NCBI GenBank assembly: GCA_022840285.1
Contig: JALHIE010000028.1
Coordinates: forward strand, 1 to 41,286
Direction: 5' to 3'
DNA length: 41,286 bases
DNA from: Porphyromonadaceae bacterium
GTDB lineage: Bacteria > Bacteroidota > Bacteroidia > Bacteroidales > Dysgonomonadaceae
The notes beneath the pieces were generated by a model that ran no database searches, was not told where the DNA came from, and saw only the letters and a program-made list of their open reading frames with translations. Positions 17,273-25,899 of the stretch are shown one piece after another; the stretch's first letter is position 1, and every line of letters begins with the position of its first letter. The position numbers and the translations under genes were made by a program.

Positions 17273-18336
17273 TTAAAAAATTTCTTTCAATTTCTCTTTC
17301 AACGATCCTTTTCCGTAGCCCGACCACATTTTTTGGACAATGCCGTCGGGCGAAATAAGAATATAAAAGGGTATTCCGCGGATGCCGTAACGACTGACGT
17401 AACCTTCCATCCCCAAATAATCGGTAAGGTTTACCCACGGGAATTGATGTCTTTCCAATCCGTCTTTCCATATTTTTTCCGTGTCGGTGGTAATGCTAAT
17501 GATGGTCAATTTATCCTTGTGGGCTTCGTGAATTTCCCTCATTTCGGGGAAAGCGGCGATGCAAGGCGCGCAGCCCACGCCCCAGAAGTCAAGTAACAGG
17601 TATTTTCCGTGGAAATCTTCGGCAATTCTGTGCGGATTACCTTGCGGGTCGTACAGTTCGGCATTGGCCATGGGTTGTCCCTCCCGAATAAGCTGCATGG
17701 GGAAAATATAGCGATGAATGAGTTGCCCTTTGGGGCTTTGCTTTTGTTCGTCGGTAAGGAGATTATACAGGTGTTGAAGTCGCTACGGTGTTTAATAAAG
17801 TCAACGCTATCCATCTGATCTCGAAGCCGACGCAATTCCTTACGAACAGATTCCATTTCATTGCTGTTGGTTTGCTGCATTCGGTCAATGGAACGATAAT
17901 AGAGTAGAAGTAACGAGTCGGACGTTGAAGATAATTCACCCAAGACATTCCTGTATATTTCCTCTTCCTGTTGTTCCTTGACGTTACTTTCAATATCCCA
18001 CGAAGAAAGATAATATCCTTTTCCCGTAATTTTGGTTCTGGAACCAGGGGCAATCCATATAAGGGCTGTTGTCATGGGAAAATTATTGCCATAAACCATA
18101 AAACTAAGCTTTTGGAGCGAATCTGTATTTCCTTTAAAGCTAAATTTCCCGTTACGGACAGTGTCTTTCATAAAAAGGGTTCCAACATTACCTTCTATGG
18201 TAAATAACTGGGCAACATCGCCATCGACAACATGATCAATTTGTCCGACAATTCTAAATGTGTTGCCCGGTTGGTTGCAAGCGGTGGTTGCAAGTATTGC
18301 GAAAAAGGTCGATAGTAAATAATATGCTGTTTTCAT
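17273..18336 (-). pseudogene. TlpA-like thioredoxin lipoprotein, frameshifted
   Basis: The N-terminal frame (from 18336) gives a lipoprotein signal (LSTFFAILATTACNQPG, cysteine near residue 20) and a DUF4369 domain (FRIVGQIDHVVDGDVAQLF) to about DFIKHRSDFNT. The frame then breaks near 17770-17790. The thioredoxin half continues in another frame: LYNLLTDEQKQSPKGQ, FHGKYLLLDFWGVGCAPC, RGIPFYILISPDG and the end KEKLKEIF. A single missing base at the CC near 17776 would restore NTLYNLLTDEQ without a stop, giving 355 codons, the usual length. So this is a simple one-base frameshift, real or erroneous. The motif reads GCAPC where WCxxC is usual, an unusual loss of the tryptophan before the active site. 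It lies upstream of and in line with the other paralogues. Confidence 0.75.
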
Positions 18337-18406
18337 GCCTATTATTTTTTCATAGTTCAGGCTTTAAAGATAGGGAAAATGTTGTTAAACGGATTCTGTT
18401 TAACAA

Positions 18407-18526
18407 TTATTTCAACAATCCATTGACAAGTTCCCTGATTTCATTATCCACTGAAGCCTGATAACCCATAAGTCTTTTGCGTACGATGTGGTTTTTGTCC
18501 ATTAAAATAAAAACGGGACAACCTGT
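18407..18526 (-). pseudogene. C-terminal remnant of a fifth TlpA-like gene
   Basis: A minus-strand frame reads TGCPVFILMDKNHIVRKRL, then MGYQASVDNEIRELVNGLLK and a TAA at 18407. It aligns with the tail of the next paralogue downstream (RGIPFYILISPDGIVQKM, SGYGKGSLKEKLKEIF), including the cis-proline strand and the final helix. Nothing upstream of the cis-proline survives. The frame runs back through the clpC terminator into its stop codon. It looks like what is left after a deletion that removed the rest of a tlpA gene lying between clpC and the array. Confidence 0.6.
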
Positions 18527-18538
18527 TGGCTGCCCCGT
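18503..18538 (-). terminator. Rho-independent terminator of clpC
   Basis: On the minus strand, just after the clpC stop, ACGGGGCAGCC pairs with GGTTGTCCCGT (11 bp with two wobbles, loop AACA), followed by TTTTATTTTA. The T-tract also codes part of the tlpA remnant. Confidence 0.55.
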
Positions 18539-18550
18539 CTCTTGTGCGGA

Positions 18551-21066
18551 TTATTGTTCTATCTTCTCGTGCTTGGCGATTTTTATCTCGATTTTCTGTT
18601 GTTCCTTGTTGAAATCCACCACTACGGTCTCGCCTTCCTTGATGCCTGTCCGCAGGATCACTTCAGCCATCTCGTCTTCCACGTACTTCTGGATGGCACG
18701 TTTTAGCGGACGGGCTCCGAACTGTACATCATAACCTTTGTCGGCAAGAAATTCTTTGGCCTCGGTAGTGAGTTCAACACAGTAACCCAACTCTTTGATA
18801 CGCTTGTATAGTCCGTTAAGTTCCAGGTCGATAATTTTGAAGATAGAATCTTTGCTTAACTGGTCAAACATCACGATGTCGTCTACCCGATTCAAGAACT
18901 CGGGGGCAAACGCCTTGTTCAGCGCTTTTTGTATAACGCTTCGCGAATATTCGGTATCGGAGACATCGCTGTGGGTGTTGAACCCGATTCCACGGCCGAA
19001 ATCTTTCAACTGCCGTGTCCCGATATTGGAGGTCATGATGAGGATCGTATTTTTGAAATCGATTTTACGTCCCAGGCTATCGGTGATATGTCCCTCGTCC
19101 AGGATCTGCAGCAGGATGTTGAATACATCGGGATGCGCTTTTTCTATTTCGTCAAGCAGCACAACGGAGTAGGGGCGGCGACGCACTTTTTCGGTCAACT
19201 GACCGCCTTCTTCGTACCCCACGTATCCGGGAGGCGCTCCTACCAGGCGGGAAACGTTGAACTTCTCCATATATTCGCTCATGTCTACGCGGATAAGGTT
19301 TTCGTGCGAGTCGAACAGAAACTCCGCTAGCTTTTTTGCCAGGTGTGTTTTCCCGACGCCTGTTGGTCCCAGGAACATAAACGTGCCGATAGGCTTGTTG
19401 GGATCTTTCAGCCCCACGCGGTTCCGCTGGATAGCCTTCACGATCTTGTCCACGGCTTCATCCTGGCCGATGACCTGCGCTTTGAGCTCGTTTTTCATTT
19501 CCAGCAAGCGTTGGCCTTCGGCCTGGGCAATCCGCTGAACAGGCACGCCCGATATCATGGCCACCACTTTTCCTTTATTTCTTTTTGCCAGCGTTGCTCT
19601 TCAGCTTCCAGTGCCAGCAAAAGCTGGCGTTGTTTGTCGCGATAGCTTGCCGCCAATTCATATTTCTGGGCTTTCACCGCGTCGTTTTTCATCTGTTCCA
19701 CCACTTTCAGCTCTTCCTCCATCTCTTCAATCACTTTGGGAATGGAGATGTTGGAAATATGAACACGCGCGCCGGATTCATCCAGGGCATCGATGGCCTT
19801 ATCGGGAAAAGTGCGGTCGGACACATACCTTTCGGTCAGTTTCACGCACGCCTCCAGTGCCTCGTCGGTATAACGGACGTTGTGGTGTTCTTCGTACCGC
19901 TCTTTAATGTTCCGGAGGATTTGCAAGGTCTCTTCGGGGGTGGTAGCGTCAACGATTACTTTCTGGAAACGACGTTCCAGTGCACCGTCTTTTTCGATGT
20001 TCTTGCGGTATTCGTCTAGTGTGGTGGCGCCAATGCACTGAATTTCACCTCGAGCCAGCGCAGGTTTCAGCATGTTTGCCGCGTCTAGGGACCCGGCAGC
20101 TCCTCCGGCACCTACAATGGTGTGAATTTCGTCGATAAAGAGAATGATGTTCGGATTTTTAGACAGTTCGTTCAGTATGGCTTTGATCCGCTCTTCAAAC
20201 TGGCCACGGTACTTGGTCCCGGCTACAATGGAGGCCATATCAAGCGCAATCACGCGTTTGTCGAACATGGCACGTGAAACTTTCTTCTGTACGATACGCA
20301 AGGCCAGTCCATCCACGATGGCCGACTTTCCTACACCGGGATCGCCAATGAGCACGGGATTGTTTTTCTTGCGACGGCTCAGTATCTGTGCAATGCGTTC
20401 GATTTCCTTTTCCCGTCCCACGATGGGGTCGAGGCGGTTCTCCAGGGCGGCACGGGTAATGTCTGTTCCGAAATTATCAAGTACCGGTGTGTCTGAAGCC
20501 GGGCTTTTTGCCTGCGATTGCCCGCCTTGTCCTCCCGGGTTGAAAGATGATTTTCCGGCTTGTTCATCGTCATCGTCGTCGGTAAAGTTGGGACCCATCG
20601 CAGGAGAATCCGCACTGCTTTCGGCACGGGCATCGAGTATGCTTTTTACGTACAGAAACGCACTGGAGTAATCGAGATGAAACTGTTGCAGGATATCGTT
20701 TATCGGAGTGTTTTTTTCTTTCAGCAACGCCAACAGGATATGTTCCGAATCGGTTTCCACACTTTTAGTGAGCCTGGCCTCCAATATGCTCATCTTTAAC
20801 GTCTTTTCCGTGCTTTTGTTGATGACCAGTTCGCGAGTTTCGTCGTACGGCTCCTGAATCTGGCGAAACCGGTCATCGATATAATTTTTTAAATGCTTAA
20901 TGTCCACATCAAAATCCTGAAGCACCTGAATGGCCATGCCGTCTCCATCACGGAGAATAGCAAGCATCAAGTGTTCCGGTCCGATATAATTGTTTTGTAG
21001 TCTTTCGGCTTCTTCACGGCTGTAAGCCATGATGTCCCTGACCCGTTGAGAAAAATTGTTGTCCAT
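18551..21066 (-). pseudogene. clpC: ClpC-type AAA+ unfoldase, split by a deletion with frameshift
   Basis: The first 500 residues (from 21066) are a normal ClpC. They contain a Clp_N domain (FSQRVRDIMAYSREEAERL), NBD1 with Walker A GDPGVGKS near residue 240, LFIDEIHTIVGAGGAAG and a UVR-type segment (ELAASYRDKQRQ). After EQRWQKEIKEK the frame runs into WWP and stops at 19555. The second half resumes in another frame as VVAMISGVPVQRIAQAEG, NBD2 Walker A GPTGVGKTHL, Walker B VVLLDEIEKAHPDV, and the end EKIEQ. ClpC proteins normally have about 12 more residues before VVAM (an -E-K-I-A-E- stretch), so some 34-40 bp are missing around 19567-19570. The 2516-nt span is not divisible by three. As written the product would be an N-terminal fragment. 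ClpC unfolds substrates for ClpP. A TTTG/TAnnTTTG promoter lies upstream, and a terminator downstream. Confidence 0.88.
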
Positions 21067-21100
21067 TTATTAACTTCCTTATCTTCTAAATAGTAGATTG

Positions 21101-21133
21101 CAAATATAGTTTTTTATTTGGTATAATAACAAA
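21101..21133 (-). promoter_or_regulatory. Bacteroidetes-type promoter of clpC
   Basis: On the minus strand TTTG (21133-21130) is followed after 21 bp by TATATTTG (21108-21101), an exact TAnnTTTG -7 box. The start site would be near 21094, about 30 nt before the clpC ATG at 21066. It is the clearest housekeeping promoter in the window. Confidence 0.6.
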
Positions 21134-21173
21134 AACAATGCCAACAAAGATAGTTAATCCCCGGGTTCTGTGA

Positions 21174-21746
21174 CTAAATTAATACAGCTTTAACTCTTGT
21201 TTTGAGTTCCGGCAATACTTTTTCGGTAAACCACTTATTCTTTGCCTGCCATATGTTGTTTCGGGGTGACGGATGGGGTAGCGGAAAATAATCAGGCAGG
21301 TACGCGTCAAAATGCAGGATCGTTTCCGTCAGGGTGGCTTTGGCCGTATCCCGAAGGTAGTATTGCTGCGCGTACCTGCCTACAAGCAAAATAAGCCTTA
21401 CATCCTTCATCGCATCCAGCAACTTTCCGTGCCACAACGGAGCACATTCGGGCCGCGGAGGCAGATCGCCCGATTTGCCCCTGCCCGGATAACAAAAACC
21501 CATCGGCATCAGGGCAAATTTTTCGGGATCGTAAAAGGTGGCCTTGTCAACGCCCATCCATTCACGCAAATTGTCACCGCTTTTATCGTTCCAGGGAATT
21601 TCAGTTTCGTGGACAATTCGACCCGGTGCCTGCCCGATAACCACAATTCTGCTTTTGCTGTGTGCCGCAATTACTGGTTTGGAGCCTAAGGGAAGGAATG
21701 CTTCACAGACTTTACAGTTCCGTATTTCGCGCAACAATTCATTCAT
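21174..21746 (-). CDS. Family 4/5-like uracil-DNA glycosylase with probable 4Fe-4S cluster
   Basis: A 190-residue member of the UDG superfamily. Motif 1 is GQAPGRIVHETEIPWNDKSG and motif 2 is PLPHPSPRN near residue 157. Four cysteines at 11, 14, 85 and 101 sit almost where the Fe-S cluster ligands of family 4 enzymes are (CxxC near the N-terminus, then two more about 70 and 87 residues on), so an iron-sulphur cluster is likely. It would excise uracil (or a related deaminated base) from DNA in base-excision repair. The exact subfamily and substrate range are not certain. The gene is intact and sits alone between catalase and clpC on the same strand. No promoter box was found in its short upstream gap. 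Confidence 0.85.
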   Translation of the reverse strand: MNELLREIRNCKVCEAFLPLGSKPVIAAHSKSRIVVIGQAPGRIVHETEIPWNDKSGDNLREWMGVDKATFYDPEKFALMPMGFCYPGRGKSGDLPPRPECAPLWHGKLLDAMKDVRLILLVGRYAQQYYLRDTAKATLTETILHFDAYLPDYFPLPHPSPRNNIWQAKNKWFTEKVLPELKTRVKAVLI

Positions 21747-21830
21747 TTCCTTGATCAGTTCTGGAAAATCAAAACGGTATCCGGACCGGAATTATTTTGA
21801 TGACAAATTGGCGGATAATGAAAAAACCGG

Positions 21831-23345
21831 TCAGTTTGTTCCTGCTTTCTCGTACGGAATTCCGCAGGCATCGGCAACCCCTCTTCCATAATTCGGATCG
21901 GCTTTAAAACAATTACCTATGTGGCGGATTTTGATATGTTCTTCCACACCGTTCATATTCCGCGCCGTATTTTCGAACAACCGTTGCTGTGCATCGGGAG
22001 TCATCAGCCGGAATAGTTTGCCGGGTTGCTCATAGTAGTTGTCATCGTCTTCACGGAAGTTCCATCGTTTGATATCACCGCTTACTTTCTGGGTCGGCTC
22101 ATCGTGTTCGGGTTGTTCACGCCAGATGTTGTAGCTGTTGGGTTCGTAATGCAATGCTGCGCCGTGGTTCCCGTCAACACGCATCTGTCCGTCGCGGTGG
22201 AACGAGTTGTAGGTGTGCGTAGCCCCCCTTGGCATGTTTACAGGAATCTGGTGGTGGTTCACTCCCAGCCGGTATCGTTGTGCATCTCCGTAGGAGAATA
22301 AACGCCCCTGTAACATCCTGTCGGGAGAAAAGCCTATTCCCGGAACAATGTTGGCCGGATTGAAGGCGGCTTGTTCGACGTCTTGAAAATAGTTTTCGGG
22401 GTTTCGGTTCAGTTCAAACTCTCCCACCGGAATTAGCGGGAAGTCGCCTTTATACCAAACCTTTGTCAGGTCGAACGGGTTGTAAGGCATGCTCTCGGCT
22501 TGTTCTTCCGTCATTATCTGGATGAACATCTTCCATTTCGGATAATTGCCGTTGCCGATAGCTTCAAACAGATCCCTCTGATGACTTTCGCGGTCGTTCC
22601 CAACCAGTTCGACCGCTTCCTGGTCGGTCAGGTTCTCGATGCTCTGTTGGGTTACAAAATGGAATTTTACCCAGAACCGTTGGTTGTCGGCGTTGATCAA
22701 ACTGAACGTATGGCTTCCGAAGCCGTGCATGTGCCGATAGGAGCGGGGTATCCCCCTGTCGCTCATCGTGATGGTAACCTGATGCAATGCCTCGGGAAGG
22801 CTACTCCAGAAGTCCCAGTTGTTGTTGGGACTGCGCAGGTTAGTGTAAGGATCACGTTTTACCGCGTGGTTCAAATCAGGGAATTTCAGGGGGTCGCGGA
22901 AAAAGAAGACCGGTGTGTTGTTGCCGACCAGATCCCAGTTGCCTTCTTCGGTATAAAACTTCATGGCAAAGCCACGGATGTCCCTTTCGGCATCGGCTGC
23001 CCCACGCTCACCGGCAACGGTTGAAAAACGGACAAACATTTCTGTCTTCTTGCCAATCTCGGAGAAGATTTTCGCCTTGGTGTAAGGTGTAATGTCGTGG
23101 GTAACGGTGAAGGTGCCGAAGGCACCCGACCCTTTAGCATGCATACGTCGCTCCGGAATTACCTCGCGATCGAAATGAGCAAGTTTCTCCAAAAACCACA
23201 CGTCTTGCAGCATCATAGGCCCGCGTGGACCAGCGGTCATTGCGTCCTGGTTGTTGCCAACCGGAGCTCCAGCAACCGTGGTCATCGGTTTTTGATTTTC
23301 TTTGTCTCTTTTTTTCTTCAATTCTTCTGCGTTCATACCATACAA
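21831..23345 (-). CDS. katA: Haem catalase (small-subunit, clade 3 type)
   Basis: A 504-residue monofunctional catalase that converts hydrogen peroxide to water and oxygen. The distal histidine is H69 in ERRMHAKGSGAFG and the distal asparagine is N142 in VGNNTPVFFFRD. The proximal haem tyrosine lies in RLFSYGDAQRYRLG near residue 352. The length and absence of a C-terminal flavodoxin-like domain fit the small-subunit group. An in-frame ATG three codons in (23336, MNAEELKKKR) is an equally good start. It is the third gene of a peroxide-defence string (Fur/PerR-like regulator, Dps, catalase), 51 bp after dps. Regulation by the upstream Fur-family gene is likely by context. Cytoplasmic, no signal peptide. 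Confidence 0.95.
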   Translation of the reverse strand: MYGMNAEELKKKRDKENQKPMTTVAGAPVGNNQDAMTAGPRGPMMLQDVWFLEKLAHFDREVIPERRMHAKGSGAFGTFTVTHDITPYTKAKIFSEIGKKTEMFVRFSTVAGERGAADAERDIRGFAMKFYTEEGNWDLVGNNTPVFFFRDPLKFPDLNHAVKRDPYTNLRSPNNNWDFWSSLPEALHQVTITMSDRGIPRSYRHMHGFGSHTFSLINADNQRFWVKFHFVTQQSIENLTDQEAVELVGNDRESHQRDLFEAIGNGNYPKWKMFIQIMTEEQAESMPYNPFDLTKVWYKGDFPLIPVGEFELNRNPENYFQDVEQAAFNPANIVPGIGFSPDRMLQGRLFSYGDAQRYRLGVNHHQIPVNMPRGATHTYNSFHRDGQMRVDGNHGAALHYEPNSYNIWREQPEHDEPTQKVSGDIKRWNFREDDDNYYEQPGKLFRLMTPDAQQRLFENTARNMNGVEEHIKIRHIGNCFKADPNYGRGVADACGIPYEKAGTN

Positions 23346-23396
23346 TGTTTGTTGTTAACGATTAATGTCTAAAAAATAATTTTTCGCAGATGCAGA

Positions 23397-23851
23397 TTAG
23401 GACAAAAATGAAGTAAGCATCCAAACCTCTTTTTCCTGTCCGCTGATGTAGTCGCTCAGAAGCGCTACGGTTACTTCATCATCAATCTCTGAAGCCAAGG
23501 CAAGCAATGCTCTTTCGGAAGCGATGAGCAATTTGAGCGTGTCGAGAATGTTTTTGATGGCTTCATCAGTACCGGTAACTACGCCGGTTTCTTTCACGTT
23601 GGCAGTTTTCAGGTACTCCGTGAAAGTGTGAGCCGGTGTTTCACCGAGCATCAGGAGCCTTTCGGCAACCTCATCCACTTTCCTTCGAATTTTTCGTGGA
23701 GAAGAAAAAACTCCCTGCCCTTTATGTTCCAGTGAAATCCCCGTAAATTGGTGTAATATACTTGTAAGTCGGCCAGTAATTGCTGTAACCCCTTGGTTAC
23801 ATTTTCTACATTTCTTAATCCTGTAAATTCAGTTGTTTTCATTGTTTTCAT
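23397..23851 (-). pseudogene. dps: Dps-type ferritin-like protein, frameshifted by a small deletion
   Basis: The start (from 23851) reads as Dps: GLQQLLADLQVYYTNLRGFH, then WNIKGREFFLLHEKFE, with the ferroxidase-site histidine and acidic residues. The frame then goes to GKWMRLPKGS and stops. The rest is in another frame as VDEVAERLLMLGETP and YLKTANVKETG through to EVWMLTSFLS, ending at 23397. Intact Dps proteins have about eight more residues between LHEKFE and GKVDEVAER (usually ELYND-like), so roughly 20-25 bp are missing near 23680. The 455-nt span is not a multiple of three. Dps oxidises iron with peroxide and stores it, and protects DNA. It lies 12 bp after the Fur-family gene and before katA, in what looks like one operon. 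Real loss or record error cannot be told here. Confidence 0.8.
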
Positions 23852-23863
23852 TTTTTATTGTTT

Positions 23864-24301
23864 TTATTTGTTTGAATTATTGTTTAGTGATTTTACGCTT
23901 ATATGTAGGGTGATAGAACTTATCTGATAATCTTCGATAGCGTTTTTCTCGAAAAAAGTTTTCAGCATTTCATCCAGTTCTTCATTTACGTAATCCTTTA
24001 TTTCATTGTTCCCTTCATTGTAGAGGTGATGATGGTGTTTTAAGACACCATCGTACCGCGTTACTTCTCCTTCCGTCAAGACCTTATTTATAACCCCGTA
24101 TTTAACGAAAGTGTCGAGTGTTTTATAAACCGTTCCAATGGCTATGCTGGGATATTTATTGTGAATAAAATCAATGATCTGCTCAGCCGTGGGATGATTA
24201 TGTAGTGTGTAAACTGCTTCGAGTACCCCGATTCGTTGGGGAGTTACTTTCAGATCTTTCTCTTTTATGAGCTCCTGAATGTGTTTAATATCTACATGCA
24301 T
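23864..24301 (-). CDS. Fur-family regulator, PerR-like, cysteine-free
   Basis: A 145-residue Fur-superfamily repressor. The winged-helix half is KVTPQRIGVLEAVYTLHNHP, then the TAEQIIDFIHNKYPSIAIGT helix region, with the TVYKTLDTFVKYGVI recognition helix. The metal site stretch is TRYDGVLKHHHHLYNEG, holding the Asp and His ligands of the regulatory site. There is no cysteine anywhere in the protein, so the usual structural zinc site (two CxxC pairs) is absent. Its place directly ahead of dps and katA makes a peroxide-sensing PerR role most likely; such proteins sense peroxide by iron-catalysed histidine oxidation and repress defence genes. Metal preference and operators cannot be read from sequence. 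I did not find a clear TTTG promoter in front of it. Confidence 0.87.
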   Translation of the reverse strand: MHVDIKHIQELIKEKDLKVTPQRIGVLEAVYTLHNHPTAEQIIDFIHNKYPSIAIGTVYKTLDTFVKYGVINKVLTEGEVTRYDGVLKHHHHLYNEGNNEIKDYVNEELDEMLKTFFEKNAIEDYQISSITLHISVKSLNNNSNK

Positions 24302-24412
24302 CTTAATCCTAATAAAGAATCATTCTTACATAAAACAAATTCTCGGAGGAATTGTTCACGTAAGATAATTTTTTTTGCCTGTTTTGGATTAGAACATCCG
24401 AAATCAGTACGG

Positions 24413-25528
24413 TTACGACGTTTTAAGATTGTTTTCTTTTGTCTTTTTGTATCGGGGTATGCTGAATTTCCGGGACTTCATCCGGGTGGTGACACGTGGT
24501 TGTGTCGTTGAGCCTGGAATGTACTCGTGTCGGTACATATTGAAGAAGAGCACAAACAGGGAGAGCAGCAGGGGGCCGAAAATAACGCCCCAGAACCCGA
24601 ACATGGGAATTCCGATCAATACTCCGAAAATGGTTATCAACGGATGAATATCGGCCAATACCTTTTGAAGCAGAAAACGCGCAACATTGTCAACACCGCC
24701 AATAATAATGAATCCGTATGCAGTCATTCCGATACCGCTCCCGATATCACCTGCAAGCCATAAACTTAGTGCAATGGGAACCCACACGATAGCTGTTCCC
24801 AGGATTGGGATAATGGAGGTAAATCCCGTTAGAATAGCGTACAACAGGGCGCTATCCACCCCAAAAAACATATATCCCAAGTAAGCAAAGACGCCCTGAA
24901 TAATAGCCAGCAAAGGTATTCCGATAGCATTAGCCTGAATGATCATCTTGGTTTCTTCACCCAGGATTTGTTTGTTTTCTTCTTTAAAGGGCAAAATTTC
25001 CTTGACCATCTTCTCAAAGCTTTCGTAGTTATAGAGCATATAGAAAAGGATGAAAAGTGCAAAAAGGGAATTAATCATTAATGAGTAGATACTTGCACCG
25101 AGCGATTGCAATATGTTTCCACCCAGTTTGGGCAGGCTGGACAAGTTTTCGGGGGTGAACAAATCGAAATCAAGCCGCTCTTCAATCATCTTAACGAAGT
25201 TGTTGAAGTTCTCTATTATGGCTTTGGGGTCAATAGAAATTCCCGATACGGTATCGATCACCAAAAAGGCGATGCCTGTAAGTGGCCCTAAAAACAACAA
25301 TAGGGCTTCCAGGGTCAGGAGGGTGGCCGCAAACCCTTTTTTTATCTTCTTTTTTTCTACCAGGTAGGTCATCTGTCCTTTTAAAAGCACATAAAGCGTG
25401 GCAGCTCCTAAAAAACCGCTCAGGTAAAGGCGAAGTTCTTTGAAAAGGATCAGTCCGAGCAGGATCAGAAACCCAATGAGTATGTATTTGTATTCTTTCT
25501 TTTTATAAGGGAGATTATTCTCAATCAT
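24413..25528 (-). CDS. AI-2E family (PF01594) membrane permease-like protein
   Basis: A 371-residue protein with about eight hydrophobic segments. There are two at the N-terminus (YKYILIGFLILLGLILF, then LSGFLGAATLYVLLKG), a central loop, and a C-terminal set (LLYAILTGFTSIIPILGTAI, with the conserved GxxxxxPxxG-like turn, and FWGVIFGPLLLSLFVLFFNM). This is the layout of the AI-2E transporter/TqsA/YdiK family. Some members are linked to autoinducer-2 or sodium/proton exchange, but most have no proven substrate. Start at 25528 (MIENNLPYKKKEYKY) is consistent. The basic C-terminal tail is cytoplasmic. It follows the DUF2007 gene by 28 bp on the same strand and is probably co-transcribed with it. 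Confidence 0.82.
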   Translation of the reverse strand: MIENNLPYKKKEYKYILIGFLILLGLILFKELRLYLSGFLGAATLYVLLKGQMTYLVEKKKIKKGFAATLLTLEALLLFLGPLTGIAFLVIDTVSGISIDPKAIIENFNNFVKMIEERLDFDLFTPENLSSLPKLGGNILQSLGASIYSLMINSLFALFILFYMLYNYESFEKMVKEILPFKEENKQILGEETKMIIQANAIGIPLLAIIQGVFAYLGYMFFGVDSALLYAILTGFTSIIPILGTAIVWVPIALSLWLAGDIGSGIGMTAYGFIIIGGVDNVARFLLQKVLADIHPLITIFGVLIGIPMFGFWGVIFGPLLLSLFVLFFNMYRHEYIPGSTTQPRVTTRMKSRKFSIPRYKKTKENNLKTS

Positions 25529-25556
25529 GTATTTTTAGTGATTAAAAAAATTCAAC

Positions 25557-25790
25557 TTAAAGAAAAAAGTCTTCCGGTTCGGCAAAACCGCCTTCGATAA
25601 GTGCATTTTTAGCAGCATCGTAATCCGAAGCCTTTACCTGCATCTCGATATCCCCAATGCTATAGGCCAGCCGGCTAGCTGTTAAATTTTTCATAAATAC
25701 TTCAATACCTTTCATTTCCATGAATGTTTGAACGATGGATACATCGGCAGGGAAAGCAAATGTTTTGACGGTAATAAACTCTTCTTCCAT
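25557..25790 (-). CDS. DUF2007 small protein
   Basis: A 77-residue protein of the DUF2007 (putative signal-transducing) family. The fold is beta-alpha-beta: FITVKTFAFPADVSIVQTF (strand then helix), GIEVFMKNL, and IEMQVKASDYDAAKNALIE with the DxxxAxxxL helix. The family has no established activity; it resembles small ACT-like regulators and often sits beside membrane proteins. Here it precedes the AI-2E permease gene. A good TAnnTTTG promoter lies upstream. Confidence 0.75.
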   Translation of the reverse strand: MEEEFITVKTFAFPADVSIVQTFMEMKGIEVFMKNLTASRLAYSIGDIEMQVKASDYDAAKNALIEGGFAEPEDFFL

Positions 25791-25816
25791 AAAGCTGGTA
25801 TTTGTTTAGTAGACTT

Positions 25817-25851
25817 CAAAAATAGTTTATTTTTTGATGATAAGGGTCAAA
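25817..25851 (-). promoter_or_regulatory. Bacteroidetes-type promoter for the DUF2007/AI-2E genes
   Basis: On the minus strand TTTG (25851-25848) is followed after 23 bp by TATTTTTG (25824-25817), a TAnnTTTG -7 box. The start site would fall about 20 nt before the ATG at 25790. Confidence 0.5.
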
Positions 25852-25868
25852 AACTCCATTTTTTGATG

Positions 25869-25876
25869 TAATTTTG
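25869..25876 (+). promoter_or_regulatory. Candidate -7 box for the SDR gene
   Basis: TAATTTTG matches TAnnTTTG, 23 bp before the ATG at 25900. No TTTG stands at the right distance upstream. It is divergent from the DUF2007 promoter. Confidence 0.4.
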
Positions 25877-25899
25877 ATTTTATTATAATTTTATACGTT

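Noticed and set aside
18551..21066. Two separate Clp genes instead of one
   Set aside because: Each half ends or starts at the same conserved linker and only about a dozen residues are missing; a broken single clpC fits better.
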